Of a stretch of DNA of 64,000 nt, positions 21,192-34,327 are shown piece by piece. The notes under the pieces were generated by a model, which did no database searches, was not told where the DNA came from, and worked only from the letters and a program-made list of their open reading frames with translations. The DNA comes from Heliocybe sulcata. Its lineage: Eukaryota > Basidiomycota > Agaricomycetes > Gloeophyllales > Gloeophyllaceae. The DNA lies in contig ML213515.1 of the NCBI GenBank assembly GCA_004369045.1, positions 588,808-652,807 on the forward strand, given 5' to 3'. How positions within the stretch are numbered: the stretch's first letter is position 1; each line of letters begins with the position of its first letter. The position numbers and the translations under genes are program-made.

Positions 21192-22233
21192 GACTTGTAA
21201 GGGACGGGTTCCAGGTGCACGACAGGGGAGTCATCCTTGGCCGCACAGAAGGGACGACATTTATGGAGTAGCACGTTTAGTGTCGCCGCAAGGACACGAT
21301 TTAGGAACGCCACAGAACAGTGATGCAAGTATGAGATAATGGTGCGGTGGGAGAACCAGGCATATGCATGGCGGCGGCCACGCCCAAGTTTCACTGGAAC
21401 TTGCCTACTGTATCAATCCGAGCACTAGAACGCACTCCGCTCTTTTCGGTGGGACGTCGTTGCGGGCTGTGTGATCATCACAAAGTTAATCGGATGGCAA
21501 ACATAGACGCCATGAAGGACCTCTGCTCACGGTTGTTCCAAAGCTTTTTCCGAGTTTGACCAATGGCATGATGCTCGCTGACTGCGTAAAGTATAGATAC
21601 AACCCTGAAAGATGTGGCGTCTATCAGGCCTTAATTAGGCAGAGAATGAACTGATAGTGGACGATGGCATAATACTTAACTCGAATGCCATTTATAATGG
21701 GACAGACTTACTGAAGAGCCTTATCCTCTACATACACTACTGCAAGCCTTTTGAACGAGGCAGCTGCATAAATATGAAGTCCTCAAAGCATCGAAACGCT
21801 TGAGTACTTGATACTTGAGTATCCGTCGGATGTCTAGAGAGTCGAAGCGACAGTCCGTATCGACATTAATATTGCAGAAGGAGACGCCGCAACGTCTCCG
21901 CGGATACCTCCTGTAGCAAAGGCGCGGAGGCCGAAAATCGTCAAGCTCGTCAAGCTCTGCAGATGTCATGAGATACCTAGAGACGTCCGCATCATGTACT
22001 ATTACTTACCAGCCCTTGCATTTAAATCTTTCCGTGCCGAGGCGCCCGTGACTCCAGACAATTTCCGTACAGTAGCAGATCCGGTATTCAAGCCGAATGC
22101 GAACGATGCTACCCATCTGCACTCCCAATAAGTACATGCATTAGTCATAAATAAACGCGTGATACAATTCTACAGCAACCCATGTAAACGTCGTGACCCT
22201 CATCCAAAGGTCGCTGCATTCCTCTTCCTGCAT
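21192..22233. other. Intergenic stretch between P450 genes
   Basis: About 1 kb with no gene I can support; it should contain the promoter of the first P450 and the terminator of the second. Confidence 0.5.
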
Positions 22234-24450
22234 CTAATCTCTCGGTACGATAGACACACGCAGCGGCATCTGAGGTCCCTTGTCTAATTCGCCGTCCACT
22301 AGAGGGTAGACTGCATTATCTCCCCAGGGCCGGACAGTCTTCGTCGGATCCTCGACGCGGAACTCGAAGTTGTTGATCATCTCCGCTGCGAGGCTTTGCA
22401 TCTCGAGCATCCTACAGAGATAAGTCAGCATACCCAGTCCACATGAGTATTGAGAAAGACTTACGCGAACCGCCAACCGATGCAGGCTCTCGTGCCGCTC
22501 AAGAATGCCAACCTGGAGGCCAAACATGATCAGCAAGTAGCACATCCTAGCAGACAACGAGGACGTACAGATTGCTGGTGACGCCAACGTTGGTACCATT
22601 CTTCGCCGCCTGCTCGCCGTTCAGCCACCTCTCGGGATTGAACTCGTCGGCATCCTCCCCCCAGACAGTCCTGTCTCGCTGGTAGGGACCAATCGCCACA
22701 ACAATCTCAGTACCCTTCGGCACATGTAACTGCTGGACGAGCTCGCCCGATGTCGTCTCAATAGGTTCGCTGAGAGGCAAGACGCTGTCCTTTGACGCGA
22801 TTCGGGAGCTTTGAAAGACAGGTGGACTCAGTCGCAAAGCCTCCTGTTGGACGCGCTGTCAGTCACAGAAAACCAAGCGAGAAAGATGCCTCAGATACGA
22901 ACCTTGACGACAGCCTGCAGATACGGAATACCCTCTATATCTTCCAACGTAAGGTCAGATCCACTCTGTGCTTGTGCTGCCCTGAGTTCGCTGCGAAGCT
23001 TGGTTTGAACGTCGACATTGTTGGCCAACATCCAGAGAAGCCATGTTAGTGTGCTAGCAGTGGTATCGTGGCCTGCGACGAATATAACACTAAACATCTG
23101 CGTTAGGCATTGGACATCCCTCAAGGGCCATGAAAGACGTACGCCATCTGAGCGAGCAATTCTTCGTCTGTAAGCTTGCTCTGACTGCCGTCGGCGGCCA
23201 TATTCGCCTTGACTGAACATGAGGCAGTCAGTATGCCTGGGATACCATGGGGCGATGGAGGATAATGCGGACCTAGTAAACTGAAAACATCCTTCGGCAC
23301 ATTCCCGCCCTCAATCTCTGCACGGCGCCTCCGGACAGCCTCCTCAGCGACCTTGTACACATGGACCTTATGCCTCTTGAGAAACTTCGCCTGGTGCGTT
23401 GGTGTGTACTTGAACATTGGCCCAACCAATGCCGTCGGTATGAGGTCCATGACACCAGCCATGATGGCGTTGCTTCGGGGAAATGCCTCCTCGCTGTGGC
23501 ACATGCGCGTGTTAGAATCGAGTCCTAGGGCGCTACCGAGGTGTATCCTTACTTGAAGTTCTCGTACATCTTGGCTAGCTCATTGTCTTCGCGCTCCATG
23601 TCAAAGTCGAAGGCAGCTAGGGCGCAAGGTAAACAGGAAAACGCAGATGCTCCAGGCCGGACACGTACCTTCGCTGATCGTGTTGAGAGTAACAGTATTC
23701 ATCCAGTGGTGGATATCAATGATGGTCGAACCGCCCTCTTTGACGTCCGCAAAGAGCTCATGCCAGCGGGATACGAGCTTCCAGAGCGCGATTTAGACGC
23801 AATGTTCCGTAATCAGGGGGACAGTACGTTTACCTTTTCAGAATGCGCCTTGAACACAGGGAACAGCGCCCGAGTCTCTCTGATGCCGAAAGCGGGGTTC
23901 ATAACCTTCCTCTGACGCTTGTGGAAGTCGCCTGCAAAACAAACTCGTATCGCTAGATAGTCCACCGGGAACGGGCAAGCCATACCTTCAGACCAGATCA
24001 GATTCGGACCGCTGAACCCTTCGACTAAAGCCCGCAGCCACTCCGGCTTAGGAAAATCGTACGAAGCCGAGTTTAGCACGTATTTGAGAGCTTTGGGATC
24101 CGATACCACGAGCTTGTCTTGCTACTCTCAAGCCGTCAGGTCTCCAAACCCTCGAGATAAACAGAAGAGGGCTCACTCCAAATAGACTTTTGTATCGGAA
24201 AACGGACCCAAACTGCTTCTTCCATCCAAGCATGAGTTCAACATTGTTCCCATTGAAGACCTGCCGAGTATTCCCTGATATTCCATTTTAACAACTTCAA
24301 CAAGTAGGATCAGTCGGATAGGTATTCACCGAAAATCGGCTCTGGAGTAGGGCCTCGCAAGTAGTGGAAGGAGGATTTTCGGAACCAGCGATACACTACA
24401 AGGAGGAGGAGCGCTGCTGCGACCGCGTAGTCCCTTGGCTGAATAGACAT
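22234..24450 (-). CDS. Cytochrome P450 monooxygenase (second of three)
   Basis: Same strand and family as the previous P450. It starts MSIQPRDYAVAAALLLLVVY (membrane anchor), followed by RGPTPEPIF. Landmarks: DFHKRQRKVMNPAFG, helix I VIFVAGHDTTASTL, ExxR in EALRLSPPVFQSSR, PERW in DADEFNPERW, and the heme loop FLSGTRACIGWRFA, where Thr replaces the usual Pro before Arg. The last exon ends PQMPLRVSIVPRD. About twelve exons with 50-60-base introns, no disruption seen. Its C-terminal exon resembles the third P450 (GDNAxYP, MPLR) more than the first. The substrate is unknown. Confidence 0.9.
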
Positions 24451-25555
24451 GACGGATGAGATTAATATAAGGGGAGAGTTGTATAGCTCCAGAAGTGTCT
24501 TGTGAGCGAGCCCAAATGTAGCGATGAGGCGCTATCAGGCGTAGCCTTATGAATATCGTTAGCTGGTATACTGTATCCTGGCATAAAACTCACCTCTGAT
24601 GAACGATATCCTAGATCCTCCAGCGAGCGGCGACGGGATGTTCGCGCACAAGGCATGATATTATATGTCGTAAGACAGTGTCAACGTCGTGCGGGCGGCG
24701 GGCAGATCACGGCCATTGACAGCTCCAGGCCATCAATACACTACTATTGAAGCCAATCAGGGCCACCATTTGAGCGCTCTGGATCGGAGGATCATTCGTT
24801 GGACGCAGGACATCTTGCGGGCTGTGCAGGTTGCGGCAAGCGGAGGAAACACGGAGCTTGCCGAATGCACACCTCGACGCCACATGCGAAGTTCGCGGAT
24901 ACTGCAAGCTAATGCACCAGGTGAAATGACTGGCAATTGGGGCAGAATGTCAGTCGGTAGTCTGAAGCCGAATAGCGTAGCTCTATATAGCAAAGGGTAG
25001 AAGGCCTGCCTCTACTGGTCCATAAAGACCCTACTTGCGCCCGCACGATTAGCACACACATCTCTTGATACCGGACCTGAAATGGAGGTTCCGAGCAAAG
25101 ACACGCTGTCTTTCCTCACCGCGATAATATGCAGTACTTATGGAAGGTTCAGTGAGTTCGACATACCAGGATCCGAGATACACAGATATGCCGAAACTCA
25201 TCGTCGACAACAAGAACTGACTCCCATGGAGGACATTACGGACAGAAGCACCGAACTTTAGGATTGAACATTATCATCTTCGAGTCTAGATCTTGCGGGA
25301 CGATATATCTTGTCGATGAACGCGACGGGAGGGCCACCTCAGGGAAGAGCGTATACATCGGTTCATTGGGAGTCACATGGACACCTGGATGCAACGAGGA
25401 AAGCGAAATGATGGATGCGATGCAAGGGACAGCAAAAGAATAAACATAGCACATAGCTAGGCATGACCTGCTCATACTCCATTTTGACTAGCACATGAAA
25501 GAGGGCGGAGCCCACCCCGACCCGCTCAGCAGCCAAACCACCATCATCGACTCGC
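24451..25555. other. Intergenic stretch
   Basis: About 1.1 kb between the second P450 and eS10. The short frames present carry no recognisable motif and I see no gene. Confidence 0.5.
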
Positions 25556-26112
25556 TTACTCTCTCGGTGCCCCCCGACCGACGCCAGCGAACTGGGGCCT
25601 GTACTCTCCAGGTGCGCTCTCCTTCTTCCTGTAGTCTTCCCGGTCGCCACGAGGAGCACGGTACGTGCCCTCGCCACCAGCACCCGGTCGGACATTGGCG
25701 GGCCGTGGGGCGCGGACAGCCTTCTTGTGCGTCTGGGGAACAATCTCGGCCGGCAGGTTGAGCCTTCGCGAGGGATAGGGTATTGATGAGGATGTAACCA
25801 GCTCTATGTGAAATCACTCACCATTCCCGCAGGTAGTCGACACCCTCAGGAGTCAGAACATAGTAGTACCATTGCCACGAGAACTGAGTCTTGACGTAGC
25901 CCTTGGAAGTGAGACTCTGCATGGCCTTGATGACCTCCAGGTTAGGGATCGCCTCGAGCTCCTCATGCTTTGGTGCATTATAGTCCTTCTTGGCGACCAT
26001 CACCCCCTCTATTTTCCAGATGCATAAACTCCAGCTGCAGGGCATAATGGTCGGACGCACCCTTGAAGAGGTTCTCGTAGATGACGCGCCTGTTCTGCTT
26101 CGAGATGATCAT
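25556..26112 (-). CDS. RPS10: 40S ribosomal protein eS10
   Basis: Three exons. The first is [17 protein letters not shown]; an intron (GTGCGT...AATAG) follows, and the second exon reads [20 protein letters not shown], then KALQ-like [16 protein letters not shown] and [15 protein letters not shown]. The third begins [14 protein letters not shown] and ends with an Arg/Gly tail ([13 protein letters not shown] ... GVGRGAPRE). This is the normal eS10 layout of a winged-helix domain plus a basic tail. The protein is part of the 40S head near the mRNA entry. Confidence 0.95.
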
Positions 26113-26577
26113 AGTGGGCGAAGTGGGTGTTTGGGTCGGAAGCTAGTTATTTGATATGATTAGCAACCTAAACACCACAGTAAACAGAGAGAGACATACT
26201 GCGAGTCGTCTGTCGCACTTGTTCCGGCTACCAAAATCCTCGTCAGACCCTGCTTCCTAGCCATCGTACATCCAGACCCGTCCATCACCATCCAATCCCT
26301 TCTATCCATCCAAATGACACCGGACAACTTCCACACCACCCAGAATGCCAGCAACAACAGATAGGGTACTCACTTTGCGTGGAGAGGGCGGCGAGTACCT
26401 CTGTTTTTCTTGCTGGCTTGGCTTGTCGTCGGCAACGATAGCGTTCGGTAAAGGCAGAGCGGAGTCTAAAGAGTGCCCAAATGAGGAAGCTGCGCCCACG
26501 TTGGTCTGTGGCGAGTCAACGACGCGCAAGTCTCCTCCGACCTCGAAGGTAACGGCTGCCAGAAGATCGCATTTCTG
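26113..26577. other. Divergent promoter region
   Basis: Shared upstream region of eS10 (minus) and the fucosyltransferase-like gene (plus). No gene is seen. Confidence 0.5.
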
Positions 26578-28484
26578 ATGCTTCGTCGACGTTCTCTGCA
26601 TAACCTCAGGTCAAGTGTCTACGCCTTAGATGGTATAGATGACAGGTCCGGATACCCACAGGATCGCAACTTCAGTTCATCTGAACTTGCTGTTCCCAGA
26701 GGGCGTCTTCATCTCTGTTCTCGCACACGCATCACCAGGAGGACAGCTTTCCTAATCATATGCCTCTGTTCTGTGACATTTGTTCTTGTGTTTTTGCTTT
26801 CTCAGTCTGATCAACCAAAGCACTCACAAAATGGCAAGAAGACTGATCCCGTTAATCTCAAAGTTACATCCTCTTCCGCTCTGGCAGTGACTCAATCTCC
26901 AAGGACGCTGGGAAGAATCGAAAAATTCCCTGTTGTCGACCGATCAATTTTGGATAAGCTGGACCGCCTTCAGTCGACCAAGGAGCTCGACTTCATTGAA
27001 TGCCTACTGTACGGTGGCCCTGATTACTCGAGTCAACGAACCTGGCCTCCTCTGGTCACGCATATACCCGAAGCTCGGAAGCCCGACCTTGCTCGTCGAG
27101 CTGATATGGATTTCTGTGGCTTCTCCCCTTGCCGGCTACTGCTTCCTGCACGCATCGCTGAACAGGAATCTAAAGCTCGTCAACATCTCTTGCAGCTTCT
27201 TCAACTGTCCCGCGCACTAAACCGTACTCTTGTGCTGCCTAATGTAGGGAAGAGTCGTCTCGGGGCTTGCATGAAGTTCGAATTCGGCGCATACTATGAC
27301 CTCGCTAGCTTTCAGTTGGCTCTGGAGAGTGTGGAGAGTCCGGATGGTCGGAGGCCTGGTACCTTGACCATGGACTCCTTCAAAGCTTGGCTATCTGCGA
27401 GAAGGCACTCTGTCACATCTCAGGTTGTCTTCATCGACACGAATGCGAAGTCCGGATTAGCTGGGAGTAAAACATTGCAACACGATGAACAGTTGGAAGT
27501 CCGACTTCATGACGACGATACCGTGGTCTACAAACGAGCTCCTTGCTTCAAAACCAAATATAAGCGCCTGTTTGCTTCTAGCCCATTCTTCCCGCTGTCC
27601 GTGCACCTTTCGAACAATCGCAGCGCAGCTAGCTCGCGTGTGGTGGACATGCTTTCGGATGACGATCTGAGATGGGCAGCATTCAAACCGAAGGCACAGG
27701 ATGTGGCTATATTCGAGCCGGACGTGCTCGCAGTGGACTGGGACTTGCGTCACCCGCTCTTCTTAGAGGACCTTACTCTCCTTGACGCGCCGAAATTGGA
27801 ATACGCAATACATCTCAAGCGCTCGGCTAACATGCTTTCTTCCTCGCTCCGTCCGTATCTTGCAATTCACTGGCGCCTTGAAAGTGTCCCCTTGAAATCT
27901 CTGCGCGAATGTGCATACTCGCTCGTAGACAGACTGGTAGACATCCTGTCCTCGTCGAATTCGGGCAACTTCTCCGGCGCTCAAGGAATCCGTACAGTCT
28001 GGATCGCCACCGACTACCCCTACCCGGTTACTCCTTCCTCCAGCCTCGATGGCTCCGGGAAACGATCCGGCACGTTCAAGACCATCTCGCCGGAACACGT
28101 AGAGGCCATCGGCGTGTTCAACGAGGCTTTCCGGGCTGGAGGCAGGCTACAAGCCTTTCGATTGACCGACCTGAACGGCCGCCTCAATGTACTTGAAGAG
28201 GACTTCGAAGCCAAAGGCGGCGACTCCGAAGATGCAAGGATATTCGAGGATGAAGGAGCAACAGGCATCTTAGACAAGCTGGTCGCAACGAACGCCGACC
28301 TATTTGTCAGCGGAGCCGAAGGATGTAGCCGGACTAGGTACGTGTAGTCGATCGATGTCGGTGAGCTCGGTGTCAACCATAGTGCCCTAGCTCTTTCACG
28401 AGACAAATTGTTGAGGCCCGGAAGGCAGGGATAGAAAACGGAGAACAGAGCTTGCGCAATATCGTGGAATTCTTTGGACGCTGA
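26578..28484 (+). CDS. O-fucosyltransferase-like type II membrane protein
   Basis: A long first exon (26578-28337) and a short second one (28391-28484) joined across a GTACGT...CCTAG intron; the second exon ends SLRNIVEFFGR. The product has a short cytosolic N-terminus, a single membrane anchor (TAFLIICLCSVTFVLVFLLS, about residues 55-74) and a luminal domain. FCGFSPCRLLLPARIAEQES, the LSRALNRTLVLPNVGKS segment and YLAIHWRLE recall GDP-fucose protein O-fucosyltransferase-like glycosyltransferases, where HWR contacts the donor. Golgi or ER location is inferred. The acceptor is unknown. Without the second exon the protein would end ten or so bases past the donor. Confidence 0.7.
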
Positions 28485-30011
28485 TACCAGGTACTTCTGA
28501 TTCGGGTGCGCAGCAATAAATATGGAGTCGTTCCTAAACCTTCTTCGAACTCGAGCTTTCATGCAGCAGCTAAACTGATACAGCAGCGTTTTGGTCTAGC
28601 GGCGCAATACGTGGCAGATACCGTCGGATTGCGACCTGTATCGTCCTATTCAGCCATATGAAAGGCAACCAAACCGGCGATCCCATCGATGCTAGGGGTT
28701 GAAGGTTTGACTGGACAAATATTTACCGGGTTGCGAAGGACTTCTTGGACGTGACAACCTTGCACTGCCGAATGCCAACTAGGTGAGCGGCTGTCCCACT
28801 CCAGTCAGGCCAAGGGATGAAGCTCCTCTTCGAATGGAGGATTGCCCTGTCCAGTCCAGCGTAGGCTGCCAGCGGGCGCACCCCACGCGGTCTGATATGA
28901 CAGATTGCAGTGCTCACGCATAGACAAGTACGGGACTCCTGATTTCAGGGCTGTCGATCGCCTGCTGAGGCTTGAAGCGCTGAACTTGCACGACGTGAGC
29001 CATCAATGCATCATGCATCATTAACTGATACGCCGCGTTAATACCGTCACCGCGGCATGCGGCGCTGTAGGTGCAACAAGTTCGCGGGGCTTCTTACTGC
29101 AGGACTGGTTCTAGCCAGTGGTGGTCTACCCTTCCCTTACGATGACGCGGCGTTTACAGTGGGCTACACCACAGCTCGGCATTCCTTGCCAGAGTACAGC
29201 GCCCCGAATTTGATCAAGTATCCAGCAAGGGACTGACAATCAACATGACCCCCCGGTGAATGTCAAAGTGGAAGGTTCGTCACCTGTTCCTTTGTGCCTC
29301 GACGCAGGCTCATTAGGCCATAATCTAGTATAAGGGTCAGGAGACAAGCCCATAGCTAAGGCCGTTTTCCACTACAGTATATAGTGTGTCTCAATCAGGA
29401 ATCAGCAACGATCCGACTTACGGCCTTCTCGGCGACATCCCCTACGATGACCACCTCCGAGAAAGGAAGAACTACCTGCACAAGTCGCGGCATTGATAGG
29501 CTTCTAGATGAGAAGGTTGTTCCCACAGATAACGAGCATATCACCCGTGAGTGTCCCATCATGGGTTGTCCGGTGATGCACTTATGTATAGACATTTCGC
29601 AGATCCCAGAGACTTAGTAGGTGTGATGCGGAGCTATTCCAGAAGCTCCGTCAATCGGCAGCCATGCTCGCTGTTGCTGGCGTCTATTCTGACGTGATGG
29701 GGATACGGCGCCATATGTCACCGATGAGTCTTGCGGATGCTACCGCAGCACTCTCTGTTTGCGTCTAACGCAGCTTTCCCTCGAGAGGTACGAACAATGC
29801 ATGACCGCACTACGATGCAACTAAACTGGTACGTACCCGGGTCTGACGTAAGTCAGACCATCTGCGGGGTGACTTCCAGCGGAACCCACTTCTGTTCGCA
29901 CGTAAGCTTGATTCTTTATGGACATTCTAGGGCCCGACTGACGACGGTATAGATAAGGATGAAAGGATGTATCCACGCCATTCTCTCTATCCATTCAAAC
30001 TCAAGTACACC
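28485..30011. other. Intergenic stretch
   Basis: About 1.5 kb between the fucosyltransferase-like gene and the third P450. Short frames (for example 29384-29617) show no family match, and I see no transposon ends, tRNA or conserved exon. Confidence 0.45.
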
Positions 30012-32298
30012 ATGACCATTGGGGCATTCTCTCTCTTGGCTTTGGCGGTGGTTCTTGCTGCATTGTATAGGCGGTCCAGAAAATCCTGGCTGTCCGACCT
30101 CCCAGGACCTGAATCGGAATTCATGCTTGGTAGGTTCCCTGACTTGAAGCTGGGTGTATGCTTTATCTATCTCCCGCTATCAAGGAAACGTTCGCCAGGT
30201 TCTGCGAGGGAATGTCATCGAACTGATGCTGGGCTGGAAAGAGGAGTTTGGTTCTGTCTTCCGGTATCAAAGTTTATTTGGGGTGAGCTCAACATAGTGA
30301 TGTTCATGACCTCTGCATATATCTTAATTTGTCTTTCTTAGCGGAACATACCTGTCATCTCCGATTCTAAAGCATTGCATCATATCCTCAACGTAGCGGC
30401 GTATGATTTCCCGCAACCCAATTGGCTGAGAGCTTTCATTATGGGTTTCAGTGGGCCAAATCTGGTCTGGGCGGAAGGTCTCCAGTATTCTGTCTCCGTC
30501 AATTGAACTGGAAGATTCATAGATTATGCAGGTGACACCCACAGAAGACAAAGAAGAGTTATGGCACCCGCATTTGGTGTTCGGGAGTCAAAGGGCCTGT
30601 TTCCCGTCTTCAGAGATCACGCGGCAAAAGTGCGTACTCTTCCCGCTTCTGCCGGAATACACGTTGTAAATTCCGGGTGCTTGTCCTTCAGTTGGCCTCT
30701 GATCTACAAGACGCGCTCCTTGGTGACGGTAACCGAGATTCGATAGTTATCGACTTCCATCCTATTCTACATACCGCTGCACTGGGAGCAATCAGTGAAG
30801 GTATGAGTGATCGCTGGGGTCCTCTTACGGCTCTCTCATAGTTCCCGTCGATCCTAGCTGCCTTTGACTTCCAGATTGACAAAGAACATACAGTGCTGAA
30901 CGAAGTCTACCGTAATTTCAAGTGAGATCCTCACTACGACTTCAATGTGGCACCCTCGATACTCATATGAACGTAGCGGCGATTCAATGCCTCCAAGCAA
31001 GGCTGTCTTGGACGCGCTCGTAGATTACGTCCCTCCGGCTCTCGTTCACGTATTATTCAAGATTCTACCGTTCAAACAGATCAAGTTCCTCAGAAAGCAT
31101 AAAGAGTACACTTATCAGGTTGCCAAGGAGCTGGTTGCGAACAAGTCCCGGGAAGATGTCAAAGCAAAGAAGCAGAGAGACGTCTTCAGCTTACTACGTG
31201 CGATTCCATGGTGTTAATTCTTCCAGGTAACTGATTGGTATCCGGCAGTGCAGGCGAATACGTCAGAGGAAAGCAAACACCGGCTTAGTGACGATGAGTT
31301 GTACGCCCAAATGAGGTGAACTCGCCCGCGAAACGATGGTGGGCTGGGTGCTGACTATATCTACCCAGCATTATCTTCGTAGCGGGTCAAGATACCACCT
31401 CCAACACTATGCTCTATACGCTTTGGGAACTGGCGAAGCACGATGACGTCCAAACCCGGCTACGCAACGAGATTCGACAAGTTCAATCTGACATCCGGGC
31501 TCAAGGAAAATCTGATGTTACTCTGAGCGACATGGAGAACATGGAGTATCTCCTGGCTGTGATCAAGGTCCGTTGATGTTCCGCTATGTCGCTCACAGGT
31601 ACTGAATCGCACTGTACCTATCTCAGGAAGGGTTGCGACTGTACCCTGTTGTCTTTCAGGTATCTCGGGTAGCAGAGAAGGATACCGTGCTGCCACTTAG
31701 CAGAGAGCTCAAGACTACGTCAGGCACGCAGCTACATTGCCTTCATATCCCGAAAGGCACGGAAGTAATCCTCGCTATCGGAGCCTACAACCGGTAGGCC
31801 CCGTCCGCTTTCACGTTAATGACATGCATTTATCTCTCATGGTACAGAGACAAGACTATCTGGGGTCAAGATGCTGACGAGTTCAAGCCGGAAAGATGGC
31901 TGAAAGATGGGCAAGCTACGAAAGACGTGCCTACTGTCGGCATTATGGGTAACCTGTAAGCGCCTAAACCGTACGAGGGTTACATTATCTGATCAACTCG
32001 GCCTTAGGTTGACATTCCTGAGCGGACCGCGGTCTTGCATCGGGTGGCGGTTCGCGTACGTATACACTCCAAAGTACTATGCAGTATGCAGCCTGATGTC
32101 GCTCACTTCCGATTGCCCAGCATGATGGAGATGCAATGTTTCCTTGCAGAACTCGTCGATATCTTTGAAATCCAGGTCGCCGATCCGAAGAAGGTTATGC
32201 GTTCGGAGGGCGACAACGCGATTTATCCTGTTATAAATGGCGAGGAAGAGAAAGGGGCTCAAATGCCCTTACGCATATCCTTGGCGTCGAGAGACTAG
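30012..32298 (+). CDS. Cytochrome P450 monooxygenase (third of three)
   Basis: Plus-strand paralogue of the two minus-strand P450s. I chose the ATG at 30012 (MTIGAFSLLALAVVLAALYR, a membrane anchor); one at 29967 is also in frame. Landmarks: GNVRQVLRGNVIELMLGW, GDTHRRQRRVMAPAFG, helix I FVAGQDTTSNTM (Gln where the paralogues have His), ExxR in EGLRLYPVVFQVSR, PERW in DADEFKPERW, and heme loop FLSGPRSCIGWRFA. The last exon ends QMPLRISLASRD. All exon junctions I checked keep the frame. ER-bound oxidase of unknown substrate; the FAD/FMN reductase partner is not in this window. Confidence 0.9.
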
Positions 32299-32949
32299 CA
32301 ATTGCCGAGGAAAGTTGTAATCACCGACGTATGTTTGGGCTTCGAGTCTTCCGGGTCTTCGCTAATACGTGTGGCCCACAGGATACGGAGCCAGTATGTA
32401 TAAATGCGAAGATTCGCAGTTGAAAATACGGAGCATACATTGTGATTGATCTGAAGCCTCTATGCTCTCACTTGTGCTAGCACTGCATCTGTGGCATTCT
32501 TCTGTTCTGTCCGTGTGAGAGACATCGATATGTTGATCCCAAGGCCGCACATTAGATTCGCGATGGTGACCTGAGCATGTACTGCTACAATGTAGGCACT
32601 CGTCCTATCAAGGACAGTACCTGGGAGAACTATGTGTCTAGAGCAATACTTCTTCGCCACGAACCGGACACAGCATACTCCGGTACTAGTCTCTCGCGTA
32701 GTATCAAGTCTTCCTCCGATCTGGTTCTTGTTCTTTCCATCCTCCACTATCCGGCTGTTTTACAATGGGCATCATACATCACGTGCCGTTAGATGCATCA
32801 ACTGCAACTGAAGCGCCAGCACAATGCACTTGGACTATCGCGACTGCATTAGCGTCAGGGAATGAGATGGTGCGAGTCATTCAGTCTGTGATATTATGTC
32901 TTCGCAGCTATAGTATAATTTACAGCTTTTTATGTACAGATCCTGGCCC
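32299..32949. other. Intergenic stretch holding half of a repeat pair
   Basis: No gene is seen between the third P450 and the first MDR reductase, which converge. Contains the second copy of the 18.6-kb repeat. Confidence 0.5.
32655..32850 (+). repeat. Diverged inverted repeat, copy 2
   Basis: Matches the minus strand of 18640-18850, sharing AGTATCAAGTCTTCCTCCGAT and flanking runs. It lies about 360 bases past the stop codon of the third P450. Confidence 0.65.
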
Positions 32950-34267
32950 TTACGCGTCAGCAACCTTGATAACCTTCTTCGCCTTGTTCGTGCCCTTCTG
33001 TACAGACAGGATCGCCTCGCCGACAGTCTCCAAACCGACACTGACGTCCTCGGTGTACTTGAGCTCGCCTTTGGCGATCTTATCGGGAACTACGCTGTAA
33101 AACTCCTCCTCGTACCTGGGCAGGAGGGAGAAGACGAGGAAGCCATGCAGGTGGAGTTCCTTCTCAAAGATAAGGTTGAGGTTCTTGACTCCGTAGTACT
33201 CGGCAGAATTATATCCGCTGATAAAGCCGCATTCCTGTGGCCAATGCGTTAGCATACTTGCGCGTGATAGATGCCATGGTCAACTCACGAGGAAGCGAGC
33301 GCCGATGTGCGCCGCTGCGAGGGCGGTTTCGAGAGTCTCGCCGCCGACGTTGTCCCAGTAGACGTCGATACCGCCCTCCTTCTCTAGAACCTCTTTTGTG
33401 GAGGTGGTCTTGTAGTTGAACGCGACATCCGCACCGAGGCTCTTGATGAACGCGACCTTCTCTTCCGAACCAGCGGAGGCAATGACCTTCATGCCTTCAA
33501 GCTTGGCGAGTTGAATGACAATACTACCAAGATGATTACAATCCGGTGTCCATCCAGCGAGACGAAATACGAGACTTACGATCCAACGGGCCCAGCACCG
33601 GCGGTTACGAAGGCCGTCTCGCCTTTCTTCGCATTGGAGTACTCCCTCCATGCGAGATAGGCAGTTTGGCCAGGCATGCCAGCCGCTCCGACGTAGACGC
33701 TCCATGGCAGACCCTCCTTATTCTCGATAAAACGGTACTTGCCCGCATCGGTGTCGATGAAATATTCTTGGAAGGCTATGGGAAAGTGACGTCAGAGGGG
33801 GACTGCAGTCCGGAAAGAAGACTCACGAAAGACGCCGTAGACGTGCTGGCCGGCTTTGAACTTGGAATTCTCGGAGCGTACGACGACGCCGATACCGAAG
33901 TTATTCAACGGCTGGCCGACGATGTACGGAGGCTAGCAGCGAAGAAGTTACAATATTCAGATGAACCCCGAAGGCAAACGTGCTGGTGCGCTACTTACCG
34001 AGTAACTCTTGATCGAGGGGTCGCGCATCTTTCCGCGCATGTACGGGTCGATGGAGAGGGCGAGCGTCTTGACAAGGAAACCACCGTTCAAAGGTACGGT
34101 ATCGGGGTCGATGGTCTCGCTGTCATCATAGACAGTCGTCTTGCCGGGTACAGGGTATCCTGGACAAGTCAATCTCAGAATGAGGACATTGTAAGGCAGC
34201 GGCAAGATGAGGAGGTACCGGTAGGGATTTCATTGAAGATGTGGCGACCGTTGGGAACTGGAGACAT
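32950..34267 (-). CDS. NADP-dependent MDR reductase (first of two)
   Basis: Zinc-free medium-chain dehydrogenase/reductase of the leukotriene-B4 12-hydroxydehydrogenase/alkenal double-bond reductase type. Start MSPVPNGRHIFNEIPT; later exons read GYPVPGKTTVYDDSE, ALSIDPYMRGKMRDPSIKSY (the family's DPYMRGRM motif), FGIGVVVRSENSKF, YVGAAGMPGQTAYLAW and the nucleotide-binding turn TAGAGPVGS, then DVYWDNVGGETLETAL and SVGLETVGEAILSVQ, ending KKVIKVADA. Cytosolic, likely reducing alpha,beta-unsaturated carbonyls with NADPH. Six or so exons, intact. The paralogue at 38503 is transcribed in the opposite direction. Confidence 0.9.
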
Positions 34268-34327
34268 TGCGAGTAGAAGTGAAAGTTGACAGAAACTGAT
34301 GATAGTCCAAGAGCATCATGCGGGCGG

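Noticed and set aside
28485-30011. Mobile element in the large gap before the third P450
   Set aside because: Looked for terminal repeats, reverse transcriptase or transposase motifs and saw none.
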